From Nelumbo lutea (lineage: Eukaryota > Streptophyta > Magnoliopsida > Proteales > Nelumbonaceae): a DNA stretch of 64,000 bases. Numbering within the stretch: the first letter of the stretch is position 1; each line of letters opens with the position of its first letter. Location of the stretch: NCBI GenBank assembly GCA_022828595.1, contig JAKGHH010000003.1:102695583-102759582 (forward strand). The letters run 5' to 3'. The notes below the pieces were generated by a model. That model was not told where the DNA came from, made no database searches, and saw only the letters and a list, made by a program, of their open reading frames with translations. Made by a program: the position numbers and the translations under genes. Positions 21,581 to 32,348 of this stretch are shown one piece after another.

Positions 21581-23684
21581 CAAAATTATTTGATACTTCA
21601 CTTCAATTAGAAAAATTTGCTTGCAAATAAAAATTAAGTCAGTAAATGAACTTGTTGTAGAACTAGCATATTTTTGTCTTCTACTTATTAAATAAAAAAA
21701 GTTCTTCTCTTCTACTAATTGATGTCTTATCTTGCACAACTTTAGTTGGACATCTGTTGAGCAGATAGACAGCAGTGCTTACGGCTTCTGCCCAAAAAAT
21801 TTTGGGAAGACCCTTTTTCATGAGCATGGCTCTTGCTGTCTCCATAACTGTTATGTTTTTTTCTTTCAGATACTCCATTTTGTTTTGGAGCATACCCGAT
21901 TGTGAGTTGATGCTCCAAGCCTTCATCTTCATAGAACTTGTTGAATTCATTAGAAGTATATTCTTTGCCTCTATGACTTCTTATGGTCTTGATGTTATGA
22001 CCACTTTGCTTCTCAACACGGGCTTTGAATTTTTTAAAAACATCAAAAACCTACAATTTTTCTCGCAAGAAATAAACCTATGTCATTCTAGTATAATCAT
22101 CAATGAAGAGAATGAAATACCTATTTTGAATATTTGATGGAGTATGCATTGGACCACAAACATTTGTATGAATTAACTCTAGTGGCTCTTTGGCTCTCCA
22201 AGCCTTGCCGGATGGAAAGGGTTGTCGATGTTGTTTTTCGAGCATACACCCTTCACAAACATTGTTGAACTCCTTGGTAGCTGGTAGGTCATGCATCATG
22301 TTCTTCTGCTGAAGAATCTTTAATCCATGGAAATTAAAGTATCTGAATCTTCTATGCCATAGCCACGCCTCGTCCACTTGTGCTTGCATTGCTATATAAC
22401 TTGCATCTCTCCATTGAATGGGAAAACATCTGTTTTCTGTCATTTTTGTTTTTGCAATTTCAAGGGACTTGTCTTGCTTGTCATAGATTGTGCAAGAGTT
22501 TCCCTCAAAATGTAAAGAATAACCTTTTTCAATAATTTGGCCCATACTAAGTAGATTTTGATCAATGTTGGGAACCAAAAGTACATCATTTATGTATTTC
22601 TTGTCTTGTTTGGTGTCAACAACAATGGTGCCTTTGCCGGTTGTTTCCATGAAGTCGCCATTACCAATTTTGACTTTTTTCTTGATTTTATCAAGACTAT
22701 GAAAGATGCTTTCATTTTTAGTCATGTGGTTACTGCACCCACTATCAAGATACCAAGTATCCTTTTTTGAAAAATTAGCTTGATGGGTTTTCTTCAATCT
22801 ACAAGCTTTTTCAACATGGCCGAATTTTTTACAATTTTGGCACTGTGGTTTTCCTTTAAACCAGCAATCTTTCTCCAAGTGGTTTCTCTTCTTACAAATA
22901 CCACATAAAGAATACTTGTCATTATTTTCTTTTGGTTTTTCTTGTGACTTTCTCCCATCAACTTTTGGTTTATGAGACCACATATTAACTTTAGACTAAA
23001 AGGCTGGCTCAATCGAATTTTCATTCTGTCTATCACGCCTATTTTCGTATGTCTCGAGAGAGCCCATTAATTCAGTTGGTGATAGTGTTTTTAGATCCTT
23101 TGTTTCTTCTATCACCGAAATTATTGCATCATATCTCTCCGTACAAGATATTAGAATTTTTTCGACTATTTTCTTGTCAAAAATAGTCTCCTCGTTGGCT
23201 CTCATTTGATTTACTATTTCTTTTATTCTATAATAGTAATCTTTTTCAGTCCCATTATCCTTCATTTTAAGATTTTCAAAATCCCTTCTATACTTCTGCA
23301 ATTTAACAGTGCGTACCTTGACAGTTCCTTGAAACTCCTCCTACAGTGTGTTTCACGCTTTTTTGCAGTTGATGTGCCCATGATTTGAGGAAATATCTCC
23401 TCAGTCATTGCTTGTTGCAAGCAAAATAATGCTTGACAATCCTTTTGTTGATTCTCTTCATAGATCTTCTTTTGATTTGCTGAGAGAGCAGAAGTATCTT
23501 CAGCAATGCAGAAACCTTCCTCAGCAATTTTCCATAGATTTTGTGACTAAAAATAGGTCTTCATTTTGATGGACCAAAAGTCACAGTTTTCTCCCTTGAA
23601 AATTGGAAGAGAAAGAGTAGATCGATTGGTGTCAGCACACATAATGGTTAGAAGAAATTACACCCAGAAAATTGATCGGACAAA

Positions 23685-23696
23685 GCTCTGATACCA
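23685..23696 (-). promoter_or_regulatory. primer-binding site of truncated copia
   Basis: Reverse complement TGGTATCAGAGC, matching the 3' end of initiator methionine tRNA, the usual copia primer. It is one base from the LTR. Confidence 0.88.
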
Positions 23697-23697
23697 C

Positions 23698-24039
23698 TGA
23701 TAGTTTGAGGATGATAGTAACAAAAAAAAATAGCAAAAATGTATGATAGAAAGGAGAGAAAGGAACTTAGTAGTTTGAGAGAAAGAATTTAGTAGACATA
23801 TTTTGTAGTTTCTCTCAGATGTATCGAACTAGTACAGGAGGGAGGTATTTATAATAGATAGAGTCGGTTGAAGGTGAACCGACTTACATTGGAAGAAGAC
23901 TGACATTAACTTACCTTGGGAGAAGAATTGACTAACATTGGAACTAACTTACTTTGGAAGATGTAACTAGCATTGGAAGTGAGCTTGACTTCACTGTTCT
24001 TCGAGAGAGCTGATTTAATGCTTCTGAAAATGTGTAGCA
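23698..24039 (-). repeat. 5' LTR of truncated copia
   Basis: Begins TGCTACACATTTTC on the minus strand and ends in CA next to the primer-binding site. Length 342 bp. No second LTR copy is found in the window. Confidence 0.78.
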
Positions 24040-24046
24040 TCATTTA

Positions 24047-24994
24047 ATAAATACTGATACGGCTGCCGCTATAAGTTTGGCGTGCTTGTGATTGCCGTTA
24101 AGTCAATTTTTTGTTCATATAATCCATAATTTCTTTTTAAATTATTAATGCTTTGCTTCTAATAACCTGTTTTGTTTACATTCATCTAAATTATAATGAA
24201 ATACAAAAATAATATAAATGCAATTTAAAATATCTATTTTTCCATTCAAAATATTTTTCAATCAAAAGATTTAATACATTTGAATCAAAAATTAATATAC
24301 ATCTTAGTTTCAAATTGATACATTAATCTCTAATACAAATTTCATCATCCATGTTTTTGAAGGACCACCCCCGCTTCTACATGAAGTTGCATCTGCAAAC
24401 AGATCAACATCTTTTGTGTTACTGCTATTAACAGTATTTGTTTCTCTTGGAATAGGAGTTGGTGCATCTGTGACGTCGATTAAACTTTCACCAAACAAAT
24501 CCACCCGCTTAACACTTGCAAAAGCTGAGCCTGTCACTTGAAACAATTAAGTGCCTCAAAACACCAAAATTATATGTATCATGAAAAACATATGTATATG
24601 GAACTATGAATTTATAGAACTTACCAATAACCTGACCTGCTTGGTTATATACAAATTGACTTGACATACAAATAGCATAGGTAAGCTCTTTTAAGGAGAA
24701 GTTGAATGATAGAGTCATCCATAGCAAATCAACCCCTGTGTATACAGCAAACATTTTAATACACTGTTTGCATTAACTCAATGATAATTGCAAACTGAGG
24801 AGGGGAAATGAAAAAGAGAAAACAGCTTGAAGCCAAAACTCATAACAAAAACTAGCAGTTACCCATGTATCAGCAATATACATTAATTGTACCGAATTTT
24901 ACAGGAAACCTAGATTCAACCTCTGTCGTCTAGTTGCATGGAACATTCCAATATCCCCATCTGATGCCCTTGGAGCATCAGCTTCTCTTCTAGA
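24047..24994 (-). pseudogene. captured host-gene fragment, copy 3
   Basis: Third copy of the fragment at 6138-7034, in the same orientation as copy 2. It retains about 45 bp (near 24131-24177) absent from both other copies and differs at several residues (for example VDLFG for MDLFG). It continues rightward into more of the same exon (see 24995-25180), so it may be closest to the original capture. Confidence 0.5.
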
Positions 24995-25180
24995 ACCGAT
25001 AGAATCTGCAGCACCATCTACTGTTTTGGCTTCCCAACTGCAATGGCTCCAATACTAGAATTGGAATCTCTATCATCAACTGGTGGAAGCTGAGTATGGT
25101 TTCTTCTTGTAGAATGTCCAAGAAAACATGCCTGAATCCATCTCTCAGCTGAATTGATCAACATTGAATATCCCTATAAA
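24995..25180 (-). pseudogene. upstream exon-like part of the captured gene
   Basis: The minus strand has an open frame continuing in phase into copy 3: NSAERWIQACFLGHSTRRN, QLPPVDDRDSN, IGAIAVGKPK, DGAADSIGSRREADAPRASD. It reads like genuine coding sequence, but I do not recognise the family. Copies 1 and 2 lack this part and join hAT-adjacent DNA at tagaagagaag. Confidence 0.4.
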
Positions 25181-25247
25181 GTTAGATCAGCTTTTCAATT
25201 AATCCAAGATTGCATATCAGATTGAATTAAACAGTTAATCACAAAAT

Positions 25248-25483
25248 TGTTAAAAGGGAAGATTCTGCATATCTTCTATATTAAGCCTGGTCAATATCTT
25301 GTATATATCTTCCTTTTATATTCCAGAATTGTAGCTAGTCATATCCCTTGATTCTTGTATAACTGTATATATATATAACCATATAATAACAATACAAGGA
25401 AGTAAGCTTGTTCGGCTCTCTGTTCTGTCAACCCTTTTGCTATTCTTCTGCTTTTCAGCCTTCTTCTATCCTTCTGTTTTTCA
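25248..25483 (+). repeat. 5' LTR
   Basis: Starts tgttaaaag and ends tttttca, 236 bp. It contains a TATA-like tatatata region near 25370. Confidence 0.95.
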
Positions 25484-25495
25484 TGGTATCAGAGC
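25484..25495 (+). promoter_or_regulatory. primer-binding site
   Basis: tggtatcagagc directly after the LTR, complementary to initiator methionine tRNA. Confidence 0.93.
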
Positions 25496-25569
25496 AGGAC
25501 TAAGATCCTAACTCAATCATCGTTGCACTCTATTCCTTCGTATAGCATCTCTTCATCTTTTCCGTCTTC

Positions 25570-27184
25570 ATGGCCAATGATAATATGACACCTACTCTCG
25601 GCAAGATCAATGCCGATTCTGGTATATCCAAACCAGGAATTATTATTACCCCCACAGATATCTCCAATCCTTATTTCCTTCACCATTCAGATCATTCGGG
25701 TTTGGTTTTGGTTTCCAAACCTTTGAATGGAGACAATTATTCTGCTTGGAAGAGGGCTATGACACTGACCTTGAATTCCAAGAACAAGCTATGTTTTGTC
25801 AATGGCTCAATCAAGGCTCCTTCAGAAGAAGCTGATCCTGAAGGTTATGTGACTTGGTCGCGATGCAATGATATGGTCCATTCCTGGATTATTAACACTC
25901 TCAGCCCAGAAATCTCAGACAGTGTGATCTATTATTCTTCTGCTCATGAAGTTTGGGAAGATCTCCGTGAGCGTTTCTCTCAAAAATAATGCACCTCGTA
26001 TCTTTGAGATTCAGCGAGATATTGCTTGCCTTCGACAAGAACAGCTCTCTGCTTCTGCTTATTATACAAAATTGAAGAGCCTGTGGAACGAATTGGCAAC
26101 ATATTCAGACATAGCATATAGGGCGCAAGCTGATCAACAAAAATTAATACAATTAATGGGTTTGAATGAATCTTATAATGCTATTCGCGGGCAGATTCTC
26201 CTGATGAATCCGCTTCCTTCTGTTTGTCAAGCCTCTTTTTTAGTCAGTCAAGAGGAGAAGCAGCGACACCTAAGTTCAACCCATTCCAACGCAGAATCCA
26301 GTGCTGCTATGGCTGTGCATAATTCGACAGAAACAAAGAAGACTAATCGGCCTTATGGTTCCCAAACCCGATCAGTCAATTTCCAGCAATCACAGGAGTA
26401 TGGCCAGCATCGTTCTGATACTGATAGACGACACTCAGGTTTTGGCAGAGGCAGGCCTCAATGCACATATTGTGGTGATAAGGGCCATTGGGTCCAGAAG
26501 TGTTATCAGCTACATGGGTATCCACCAGGCCATCCAAAGGCAAAGAATACTTCAGGCTCAAATCAGTTCGGCAAACCAGCGGCTAATCATGTTTCAGAAG
26601 GCTATTCTAAAGAGGAAGAAAAACCAATTGTTGGGATATCAGAGGCTCAATTTCTGCAGCTCTTATCGCTTCTTAGCATAAAAAATGAGGGGTCTAGTCC
26701 TCAAGCTAATGTTGTAACCAAACCAGGTTTGTCTAAGAACAGTTCCCATAATTGGATCATTGATAGCGGTGCGACGGACCACATATCTTCATCGTCTAAA
26801 TTGTTTTCACACAAAAATAAAGCTTGCTCGTTGCCTTTTGTATTATTGCCTAGCGGACAAAAGGCTAATATTGTTGCCAAAGGATCATTGCCTCTGAATT
26901 TTGTTTATTCTCTACATGATGTATTATGTGTGCCTACTTTCCAAGTTGATTTGATGTCAGTTAGTCGTCTTACAAGAGGTTTAAATTGTTTAGTGACATT
27001 TTTCCCTTATTGGTATATTTTACAGGATCTAGATACAAAGAGGATGATTGATTTGGGTAAACAGTGTGACGGGCTATATTATTTAGTGGAACTAGCGACG
27101 AAAAAATTTACCAACCCTTCATCATCCACCAACTTCCAACCAACCTGCAATCTCACCACTTCTTCCACTGACCTCTGGCATTGA
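25570..27184 (+). pseudogene. copia gag and protease, frameshifted
   Basis: Gag starts at 25570 and shows LNGDNYSAWKRAMT (UBN2-type). The frame shifts in an A-run near 25985 (RFSQK, then NNAPRIFEIQ in the next frame). The second frame has the knuckle CTYCGDKGHWVQKCY (about 26461-26505) and protease WIIDSGATDHIS (about 26755-26790). It ends at a TGA inside the LWH(stop)HLGHIS GAG-pre-integrase motif at 27182. Confidence 0.9.
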
Positions 27185-27262
27185 CACTTAGGCCACATAT
27201 CATCCTCTCGCTTGGCTTTCATCGTAAGAATTTTCTGGATTTTCCATTTAGTCAAATAATGC

Positions 27263-27931
27263 TTGCCCTATATAGCAAAGCAAAGTTGCTTAACTTTCAG
27301 TACAAGTGTGATTTCTTCTTCCAAACATTTTGATATTATTCATTGTGACATTTGGGGTCGATATCGACACCCCTCTCTTTCAGGTGCTCATTTTTTTCTT
27401 ACCATTGTTGATGATTATACACGTTTCACTTGGATTTTCTTGATGCGACACAAAAATGAAACACAATCCCTTTTAAAACGCTTCTTTAACCATGTTCTCA
27501 CTCAATTCGAAACCCGCATTAAAATATTTCAAAATGATAATGGTGTCATTTTTCAACATTCTTGTGTTTACACACCTCAACAAAACGGTGTTGTGGAACG
27601 CAAACATCATCACATCTTACAAGTCGCTCGAGCCTTACGATTTCAAGCTCAACTCCCTACCCATTTCTGGGGTGAATGTGCTCTTACTGCTGTCCACATA
27701 ATTAATCAATTACCTACTCCAATTCTTTCTTTCAAAACTCCTTTTGAGTTGCTCTACTCAAAAGCACATTCCTTTTCCCATCTCTGTGTTTTTGGCTGTT
27801 TAGCGTATGCTACTAATGTGAATACCTCACATAAATTTGATTACCGTGCTACGCCCTCAAATTTCATTGGATATCCTGTTGGTCAAAAGGCGATTTATCA
27901 ACCAAGAAGGTATTCACTAGCCGAGATGTAA
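27263..27931 (+). pseudogene. copia integrase, internally deleted
   Basis: Integrase core with catalytic Asp in HCDIWG, Asp in QNDNG and Glu in QQNGVVERKH. Between the second Asp and the Glu about 15-20 residues present in the family are missing, so the D,D35E spacing is broken. The C-terminal part (FWGECALTAVHIINQLPTP) follows. Confidence 0.88.
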
Positions 27932-28559
27932 AATTCCATGAACATATTTTTCCTTATAGTCAGGCCACCCTTAATACACCTTCATCATTATAGCCCAATT
28001 CCTACATTTCCTACCGTTGACCCAGCTTTTGACTCACCTCTCCACAACACTATTCCCCACACAAACGAATCTCACTCACCTACTTCGTCTCTGGAACCCG
28101 AACAACCATCCCCTTCCTCTCCTCCCCCCAATCCATCACAACAACACATTGAGCCATCTTCACCGATCGTCCATGTCCCTTATCATTGCCATCTGATGCA
28201 CCATCTCCGGCATCAACATCTTCCCTCCATCCAACTTTACCGACACCCGAACCACTCCTCTTCTCGCCTGATCCACCAACACCATAACCTGAACCACTTC
28301 GTCGCTCCAGCTGCCACGTTGGTCCGCTGGTCAAGCTTCAAAATTATGTTTGTTCTAATGTCACACATGTTTCATCCGAGCCATCATCCTCTTTGTTTCC
28401 GGGTTCAACCAAAGGCACCCACTATCCACTTTACAATTATGTCTCCTATCATCGATACAAGCCAGAAAACCGTACCTTCATCTCCCATATCAGCCACACA
28501 ACCGAACCTCAGTTCTATTCCGAAGCCGTCACTCATCCTGAATGGTGAGCAACAATGCA

Positions 28560-29990
28560 ATCTGAATTAGAGGCACTCCAAGCCAACGGCACTTGGTCTC
28601 TCACCCCTCTTTCCACCCGGTAAGAAACCAATTGGCTGTCGTTGGGTTTATAAAATCAAGCATAAGTCTGATGGTTCAATTGAACGGTACAAGGCGTGGT
28701 TAGTGGCCAAAGGATTCACTCAATTGGAGGGTGTTGATTTTCATGACACTTTCTCCCCCACTGCTAAGATCATTACAGTTCGTTGCTTGCTTGCCTGAAC
28801 CGCTGTTTGGGGTTGATCTCTTCACCAACTGGATGTCAATAACGCTTTCCTTCATGGCGACCTTCATGAGAAAATTTATATGTCTCCACCGCCAGGGCTT
28901 CGGAGACAGGGGGAGGAACACTTGGTTTGTCGGTTGCATAAGTCCTTATATGGCTTGAAACAGGCTTCACGGCTGTGGTTCTCTAAATTTTCAAATGCTA
29001 TCAGTGCCGCTAGTTATGTGCGATCCCGAACCGATTACTCTTTATTCACCAGGAAATGAGGCAAGTCTTTCACTGCACTCTTGATATATGTTGACGACAT
29101 TTTGATTACTGGGAATGATCCTGTCAGTATTGCTGCGACTAAGAAATTTTTACATAGCAGATTCCGCCTTAAAGATCTTGGTGACTTGAAATATTTTTTG
29201 GGAACTGAAATTTCTACTCTTAAAAATGGAATTTTTATCTCCCAACGCAAGTATGCATTAGAAATTATCAAAGATGTTGGGTTGTTGGGTGCGGCACCAG
29301 TTGACACTCCTATGGAGAAAGGTTTGAAGTTGTCAGATAAGAGTGACTTACTTAAAGATCCAGGCTGCTATAGAAGATTAGTCGGGCAACTAATATACTT
29401 GTCTGTTTCAAGGCCAGACATCACATATTCAGTTCGTGTCTTGAGCAGGTTTATGCATCAACCACGGAAACTTCATATGGAAGCAGCTCTTCGAGTTGTT
29501 CGATATTTGAATGGTGCACCTGGCCAGGGATTGTTCTTTTCTTCAAATAGTGATTTCAGACTACGAGCTTATTGTGATTCTGATTGGGCAGGTTGCCCAC
29601 TTACTAGAAAGTCTACTACAGGCTATTATGTTTTTTTTGGACCTTCATCAATATCTTGGAGATCAAAACGGCAGAAAACAGTGTCTCTTTCTTCAGCCGA
29701 AGCTGAGTACCGTGCAATGACAGGAGCATGCTGTGAGTTAACATGGCTCCGTTCTCTGTTAAGAGACTTGGGACTTATTCATCGTGGACCTGCCATATTA
29801 TATTGTGACAACAAGGCGGCTTTGCACATTGCAGCCAATCCAGTTTTTCATGAGTGAACTAGGCACATCGAGATGGATTGCCATACATCAGGGACAAAAT
29901 CCAAGATGGTTCTGTCATTACAAAGTACGTAAATTCTGCACATCAACCGGCAGACATCTTAACCAAACCTATGGGGAGAGAAAATTTTGC
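28560..29990 (+). pseudogene. copia reverse transcriptase and RNase H, interrupted
   Basis: RT begins GTWSLTPL, then [18 protein letters not shown], with several frame breaks between 28610 and 29075. The catalytic box YVDDILITGND is at 29087-29119. RNase H shows YCDSDWAGCP (about 29571), SLSSAEAEYRA and YCDNKAALHIA. A stop (HE then TGA then TRHIE) interrupts the end at 29855. The final ADILTKPMG motif is present in another frame. Confidence 0.92.
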
Positions 29991-30046
29991 TCCTATGGTT
30001 CGCAAGTTGGGAGTGCAGGATATCCACTCTCCAACTTGAGGGGGAG

Positions 30047-30280
30047 TGTTAAAAGGGAAGGTTTTGCATATCTTATATATTAAGCCTGGTCAATATCTTG
30101 TATATATCTTCCTTTTATATTCCAGAATTGTAGCTAGTCATATCCCTTGATTCTTGTATAACTGTGTATATATAACCGTATAATATCAATACAAGGAAGT
30201 AAGCTTGTTCGGCTCTCTGTTCTGTCGACCCTTCTGCTATTCTTCTGCTTTTCAGCCTTATGCTATCCTTCTGTTTTTCA
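30047..30280 (+). repeat. 3' LTR
   Basis: 234 bp, tgttaaaag to tttttca, preceded by the purine tract gagggggag. About 96% identical to the 5' LTR. Confidence 0.95.
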
Positions 30281-30308
30281 AAAATGAATGAGATAACACC
30301 CATCAATT

Positions 30309-31234
30309 AATGAAAACTTTTGGGCTCAACACATCAACAGCCGTGATGCCATTCCTACTTACAAAGGCACCAAATAATGCAAGAGAGACGAGAGCAGCCG
30401 ATCCAATTGCAAAGCCCTTGCACATTAAAGAAACATCATGTCAGGAATAGCTTGCATTGATCCAAAACAGAGGAATCCACGGATTAAAAGATTAACAATG
30501 GTGCTGGTTCCCACCTAAATAAACATGGTTGGCTGAAAGTTGATGTTCTTTGATTTGTCTCTTGTGTTGTCTAGGTATAAAATACTCAAACGTGATATGG
30601 ATGTTTTACATGGTAGTAAGCGTTTGAACTTAATCATTCGTTAGGTTATAATTTATGGGGTTGATTTACTTAACCATTAATCAGGCTTCCCTTTGTTGGT
30701 CTATTTGCTTGTTTGTTTTCCTTGCTAACTAGTCTATAAACCTCCTATTTTTTGTGTTGTTTTTTTCTTTTCTCCTGTATCAAAAACACTGACCTAGTAC
30801 TAGAGCTTTTTCATTGAAAATCAACAGGAACCATCATGCCCAAGGTACACAACAGAAGGTAAATGTTCCCTTGGATTAGAAAGATCTGAAGTTTCAAGTA
30901 AGATTCCTGCCTTCTAGATATTGATTGCTACCCAAAACAATGGGGAGTCAAATATCCAATTCGAATAGCTTTGGGTAAGAAATCATCCATGGGGTGTGGC
31001 CCAACCATTATGTGATTGTGATAAACAGATGCACAAACTGCAATAGGTAGGACATCATCAGCATAGTTGGGTTGTGCTAGAGTGATACAGCATATGCTCT
31101 CAAACTAAATACTTTCTGGGATTGAATTGGCCCTACCTTTCCAATAGCAGCATAGTTGGGTTTCCTGCAGCATTCAGAGCATCTGTTCTTTCACAGATCT
31201 TGTGGCTCATTCCGGCCATCTCTGCAATTCCACC
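30309..31234 (-). pseudogene. vacuolar H+-pyrophosphatase gene fragment (two exons)
   Basis: The minus strand encodes two adjacent pieces of the vacuolar proton-pumping pyrophosphatase. Exon A (31137-31234) gives [22 protein letters not shown] and, after a one-base loss, AAIGK. Exon B (30309-30416) gives [20 protein letters not shown] and [10 protein letters not shown]. The intron between them (30417-31136) keeps a GT donor and AG acceptor, so the copy arose from DNA and not from a processed transcript. The rest of the ~760-residue protein is absent. Just past exon B lies the copia insertion. Confidence 0.82.
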
Positions 31235-31584
31235 AGTCATCTTTGCCACCCCTAAGCCTTTAGTAAAGCATTACAAGTCTTCTTTGCCCATAAGGTGACC
31301 AATATGCAAATTGTTCCAAACATCCTTCTATAAAGAAGAGATAAGGTAATGTAGAGAACTTGGTAGTTGAATGCTGGAATTTAAAAGGCTATTAGAGAGA
31401 TAGCTAGGCTAGAGGGTTGATCATACAGTGGTCCCCTGGTGTTTGAACCCATTCCAATAAGAATTGGGGCAAAATCCTTAAGTCCAAAGGTTGCAATCCC
31501 AACTATTTACTTGCACGGTGGCTATACCTACTTTTTATACCCTTCGTCCACAAGCCAATGGGGACTAATGGTTATAAATTTAGG

Positions 31585-31813
31585 GATGGCGGATTCAATG
31601 CTCACAAAATTGTGCTCACACTATTCTCACAGCCATTTTCAGTCTTACATTTGGAGATTCAGTGCTCACATTGTTCTCACAACCATTTTCAGCCACACAT
31701 TGGGAACATCTCTATATTTATCTTTTTATTTATGGGGAAATGTTCCCAATGCATGACTGGAAAGAGCTGTGAGAACACTGCAAGCATAATTTTGTGAGCA
31801 CCAAATCCAATTT
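31585..31813. mobile_element. Mutator-like MITE with 10-bp TSD
   Basis: The flanking repeat taaatttagg occurs at 31575-31584 and 31814-31823. The element folds almost end to end: the left arm has ggattcaatgctcacaaaat and the right arm, reversed, reads ggatttggtgctcacaaaat. The hairpin centre carries gggaacatct / aaatgttccc. It has no coding capacity. A 9-11-bp duplication and long inverted repeats fit MULE-derived MITEs. Confidence 0.85.
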
Positions 31814-31823
31814 TAAATTTAGG

Positions 31824-32348
31824 ACCTTATCAGACAGTAGAGCTAGCTGGAATGAGAATGAGTCCAATCAAGCTAACTGATTACTGCTATTAGATTTAGG
31901 CCATGTTTGTTATCCATTAAGTTAGGGTAAGTGCATTTACCCATGTTCTTTTATTTTTCATATAAATAAGACAATGACCATTTTAGTCATAAAATTTCAT
32001 TATTAAAAGGGACATTTTTGTCTCATACCAGTATTGTAAATTTCCCCCTAGATGGGAAAGTTATTTAGCCACCTAGTGATACCCAGGAAAATATACTTTT
32101 CCTGATCTCCACATAAATTTGAAAAAAGAACATGAGATTCTTGATCAATGGTAGAATGTGTAATTCTTATGTAAGAAAGTCGAGAATCAAGAATGTGTAA
32201 TTCTGATGTAAGAAAGTCGAGAATCAAGAATGTCATCTCATTGAACACAGGATTGAGTTTTAGTAGAACTATAAAATTGAGATTTTTAGACACAATCACA
32301 ACATTTATGCTATACATTAATTCGTATGCATGCAGTTATGTATAAAAA
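31824..32348. other. 3' flank of the NPH3-like gene
   Basis: No gene. It includes a short tandem duplication (aagaaagtcgagaatcaagaatgt at about 32173-32232) and the likely 3' untranslated region of the minus-strand BTB/NPH3 gene to its right. Confidence 0.6.

Larger units (their letters stand above)
21690..24039 (-). mobile_element. truncated Ty1/copia retrotransposon
   Basis: On the minus strand it has a 5' LTR (23698-24039, TG...CA, 342 bp), a primer-binding site (TGGTATCAGAGC, complement at 23685-23696), gag with a UBN2-like region (22996-23301), a zinc knuckle (CQNCKKFGHVEKAC), protease (WYLDSGCSNHM), the GAG-pre-integrase region and integrase with CGPMHTP and [15 protein letters not shown]. 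It stops within the integrase C-terminus near 21690. Reverse transcriptase, RNase H and the 3' LTR are missing. Frames are broken in gag and integrase. It interrupts the repeated hAT/host-gene mosaic. Confidence 0.88.
25243..30285 (+). mobile_element. complete but decayed Ty1/copia retrotransposon with TSD
   Basis: It has a 5-bp target duplication aaaat (25243-25247 and 30281-30285), a 5' LTR (25248-25483), a primer-binding site (25484-25495), gag-pol remains, a purine tract (gagggggag) before the 3' LTR, and a 3' LTR (30047-30280). The LTRs differ at about ten positions plus one 2-bp indel (about 4%), so the insertion is not very recent. Frames are broken by a shift in gag, a stop in the GAG-pre-integrase motif, a deletion in integrase, and stops in reverse transcriptase and RNase H. 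It is not autonomous. Confidence 0.96.

Noticed and set aside
22558..22770. Plus-strand frame inside the copia relic
   Set aside because: Antisense shadow of gag and protease.
27938..28570. Pro/His/Ser-rich 210-codon frame
   Set aside because: It is the variable linker between integrase and reverse transcriptase of the copia element, not a separate gene.
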